From positions 1 to 8,723 of the forward strand of contig JAFWCP010000299.1 in the NCBI GenBank assembly GCA_017536845.1: 8,723 nt of DNA, written 5' to 3'. The translations under genes were made by a program, and so were the position numbers. Shown in pieces: positions 7,199-8,723 of this stretch (the stretch's first letter is position 1; each line of letters begins with the position of its first letter). The stretch comes from Solobacterium sp. GTDB lineage: Bacteria > Bacillota_I > Bacilli_A > Erysipelotrichales > Erysipelotrichaceae. The notes under the pieces were generated by a model. That model did no database searches, was not told the DNA's origin, and worked only from the letters and a program-made list of their open reading frames with translations.

Positions 7199-7231
7199 CT
7201 GCAACCGGTTTTCTCCTTTTCCTGTCAATAC
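7199..7231 (+). promoter_or_regulatory. Putative ECF-type promoter of the C39 gene
   Basis: CTGCAACC (7199-7206), ten bases, then TTTTCCTGTCAATAC (7217-7231). It matches the element before the sigma gene at 3502-3534 in 22 of 23 block positions with identical spacing, while the 10-base spacer differs. As -35 TGCAAC / 17 / TGTC it fits ECF promoter architecture. Transcription would start near 7234, leaving a leader of about 48 bases. No TATAAT box is visible before this gene. Confidence 0.65.
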
Positions 7232-7249
7232 AGATAGAAACAGGAAAAG
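7216..7249. repeat. 10-bp perfect inverted repeat at the C39 promoter
   Basis: CTTTTCCTGT (7216-7225) and ACAGGAAAAG (7240-7249) are perfect inverse complements with a 14-base gap. The left arm overlaps the putative -10 and the right arm lies just downstream of the expected transcription start, so a transcript from that promoter would not contain both arms. A DNA-level operator is therefore more plausible than an RNA hairpin, unless transcription enters from upstream. Confidence 0.5.
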
Positions 7250-7281
7250 CATCAATGCTTACCATCGGAAAGGAGAAACCC

Positions 7282-8442
7282 ATGAAGAAGACACTGCACA
7301 CAATTCTTACCGTCACCCTGACGATTGCTGTCACGGTGCCTGCTCAGGCAAAGACGGAATATGTCGAACTGGAAGACGGCACTTTGATCAGCTATGACAC
7401 AAAAGCAATGGACGGTGGAATTTATCTGGATCCGGACGTCAGGATCAAGGACAGATACCCCCGCTGGGTCATGTACTGGTGGTATGAAGACGGCTGCCGC
7501 CAGGGCATTTACGGCGATCCGAAAAACATCACCGATGTGACTTACGGCTATGAACGAGGACGGGAAATCTATGCCCCGGGATCAGACGCCTGGTACTGGC
7601 TGGATGCCTGCCATGAAGGAAAACGGGCAGCGGACAAGGAAGTCTGGATGCCCTATGTCTATCAGAATGAGCCCAACGGCTCCACCGCCGGGAAGTGGGT
7701 CAGATACGATGCCAATGGTGCAATGATCAAGGGCTGGTATACCGTCAAAGGCTCTGACATCGACCTGTATCCCGAACAGGCCGGAAATACGTATTACTAT
7801 GACCTGGTCACCGGGGAAATGGTCAAAGGCAATGTGAAGATAGACGGAAAAACATACCGCTTCTCGGAAACAAGCGGCCGTTTGCTGGAAGATGAGATTG
7901 TTTCCTTTCACTATGACGTTCCGCTCAGGATCCAGGAAAACGGCCATTACTGCGGCCCGGCATGCATGCAGATGGTGCTGGCATATCATGGCATCAACGC
8001 TGATCAGGCAACGCTGGCCAGAGAACTGAACACATCATTCGTCACCGGAACCGAATATGCGGATGTGGCCAGAGTGGCAAACAGTTATCTTTTTCCCAAT
8101 GGCGGCGGGGTATACCGGTCTGTCATCTGGCCGACCGACAGCACCGACAGTTCGCTCAGGAAAACCTTCGAAAGCCGTGTACGCCAGGATATGAAAACAG
8201 GCGATCCTGTCTTTGCGGCAATCAGCCTGCACACGATCTATCCTGACCTGCCCACTGCCAACCATCTTGTGCTGATCATCGGCTGCCGGGTAAATACCGT
8301 GAAAGACAGGATTGTCAGCTATGAGATCCTGGACCCGTATTCGGGGGCTCAGCCATACACCGACCATGGCCATAAATCCGTAACGGCAGATACCATGTGG
8401 AAGGCCATGAACAGCAACAGTGAACCGGGTTATATCTGGTAA
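7282..8442 (+). CDS. Secreted C39-like papain-fold peptidase with cell-wall-binding-type repeats
   Basis: The frame opens at 7255, but the ATG at 7282 has AAAGGAG six bases upstream and begins a clean signal peptide: MKKTLHTIL, hydrophobic core, cleavage after AQA (residue 23). The mature part is rich in Trp and Tyr. At 138-201 are short repeats of the glucan/choline-binding type (GKWVRYDANGAMIKGWY, NTYYYDLVTGEMVKG, GKTYRFSETSGRLL). The C-terminal domain (about 208-386) is C39_2-like: catalytic C224 in YCGPAC, H328 in ANHLVLIIG and D351 in LDPYSG. The family's Cys-His-Asp triad thus appears intact. Known C39 enzymes cut bacteriocin leader peptides at double-Gly sites, usually fused to an ABC exporter; stand-alone secreted C39_2 proteins have mostly unknown substrates. 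The repeats suggest it stays on the cell wall. Upstream lies the putative ECF promoter and downstream, 69 bases away without a terminator, an ABC ATPase. Confidence 0.9.
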   Translation: MKKTLHTILTVTLTIAVTVPAQAKTEYVELEDGTLISYDTKAMDGGIYLDPDVRIKDRYPRWVMYWWYEDGCRQGIYGDPKNITDVTYGYERGREIYAPGSDAWYWLDACHEGKRAADKEVWMPYVYQNEPNGSTAGKWVRYDANGAMIKGWYTVKGSDIDLYPEQAGNTYYYDLVTGEMVKGNVKIDGKTYRFSETSGRLLEDEIVSFHYDVPLRIQENGHYCGPACMQMVLAYHGINADQATLARELNTSFVTGTEYADVARVANSYLFPNGGGVYRSVIWPTDSTDSSLRKTFESRVRQDMKTGDPVFAAISLHTIYPDLPTANHLVLIIGCRVNTVKDRIVSYEILDPYSGAQPYTDHGHKSVTADTMWKAMNSNSEPGYIW

Positions 8443-8511
8443 TTCCTGATCTTTTCACCATGATGCCGGACTGTTTCCTGACACAATAGTGTGTACGGGA
8501 GGCAGATATTT

Positions 8512-8723
8512 ATGGAACAGATCCTTCAGGTCAATGCACTCAGTTTCACCTGTCCCGACGGAGATGGAAAAAGAGTCATCTTCGACCACACTTCCCTTGC
8601 CTTTGAAGAAGGCACCTTCTATGCCGTCACCGGTGATTCCGGCTTCGGCAAAACAACCTTCCTCTATATCATCGGAGGCCTGGAAAATGACTATGAAGGA
8701 ACGGTCGCATGTCAGGGAAAGAA
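8512..8723 (+). CDS. ABC transporter ATP-binding protein, N-terminal 70 codons only
   Basis: The ATG at 8512 follows GGGAGG by nine bases, and the frame is open to the window edge. Walker A is GDSGFGKTT (residues 41-49), with Phe where Ser, Cys or Ala is more usual and a normal Lys-Thr-Thr; it is followed by FLYIIGGLE. The IIGGLE stretch resembles the LolD/MacB-like ATPases that work with FtsX-type permeases, including those in bacteriocin export or immunity loci; this is a similarity by eye from a short fragment. Signature and Walker B motifs lie beyond the window. The 69-base gap after the C39 gene contains no terminator hairpin and no convincing promoter, so read-through from the C39 gene is likely. 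The partner permease should be next downstream. Confidence 0.87.
   Translation, partial: MEQILQVNALSFTCPDGDGKRVIFDHTSLAFEEGTFYAVTGDSGFGKTTFLYIIGGLENDYEGTVACQGK

Noticed and set aside
7255..7281. Upstream start of the C39 frame
   Set aside because: It would put nine residues ahead of the signal peptide and has no ribosome binding site; the ATG at 7282 is well placed after AAAGGAG.
6648..7334. 228-codon open frame on the minus strand
   Set aside because: It is antisense to the nuclease domain, runs through the terminator at 7155-7180 and has no recognisable motif.
8443..8511. Possible terminator or promoter between the C39 and ABC genes
   Set aside because: Only a 4-bp ACAC/GTGT repeat without a T-tract, and no paired -35/-10 or CTGCAACC block, could be found.
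1..8723. CRISPR arrays, tRNA or rRNA genes, insertion sequences, toxin-antitoxin pairs
   Set aside because: No regularly spaced repeats, clover-leaf sequences, transposase-like frames or terminal inverted repeats were seen by eye.

Overview
The window (about 50% GC by eye) looks like chromosomal DNA of a Bacillota (Firmicutes) species, probably a gut- or oral-type Clostridia or Erysipelotrichia relative. The clues are strong AGGAGG-type ribosome binding sites, TATAAT -10 boxes, short intergenic gaps with hairpin/T-tract terminators, Ig-like BIG2 repeats, glucan/choline-binding-style repeats, a PF09820-type AAA-ATPase and an ECF sigma/anti-sigma pair of a type common in that phylum. The assignment is inferred from gene style, not from a marker gene.

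Layout. (1) Positions 1-2101, minus strand: the N-terminal 700 codons of a large secreted protein with an unrecognised 420-residue N-terminal region and three tandem BIG2 domains; it runs off the left edge of the window. (2) Positions 2162-3333, minus strand: a two-gene operon of a small metal-binding cupin and a tandem carboxymuconolactone-decarboxylase (CMD/AhpD-like) protein, closed by a hairpin terminator whose tail abuts the promoter of the BIG2 gene. (3) Positions 3334-3551: a divergent intergenic region with a minus-strand sigma-A-like promoter for the cupin operon and plus-strand promoters for the sigma gene. (4) Positions 3552-5331: an ECF sigma factor and a translationally coupled single-span membrane protein, the presumed anti-sigma factor, with a large outside domain; a strong terminator follows. 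(5) Positions 5364-7180: a monocistronic AAA-ATPase/PD-(D/E)XK nuclease-like protein with its own extended -10 promoter and terminator. (6) Positions 7199-8442: a secreted C39-like papain-fold protein with cell-wall-binding-style repeats. (7) From 8512: the first 70 codons of an ABC transporter ATPase, possibly cotranscribed with the C39 gene.

The most interesting signal is regulatory. The region before the sigma gene and the region before the C39 gene, 3.7 kb apart, share a bipartite element, CTGCAACC - exactly 10 nt - TTTTCCTGTCA(G/A)TAC. Read as -35 TGCAAC, a 17-nt spacer and -10 TGTC, it has the architecture of an ECF sigma promoter. The simplest model is that the sigma factor activates its own sigma/anti-sigma operon and the secreted C39 protein (perhaps also the downstream ABC transporter), with the anti-sigma protein's outside domain sensing an envelope condition. 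The AAA-ATPase/nuclease gene lies between the two targets but is insulated by terminators and has a different, sigma-A-like promoter.
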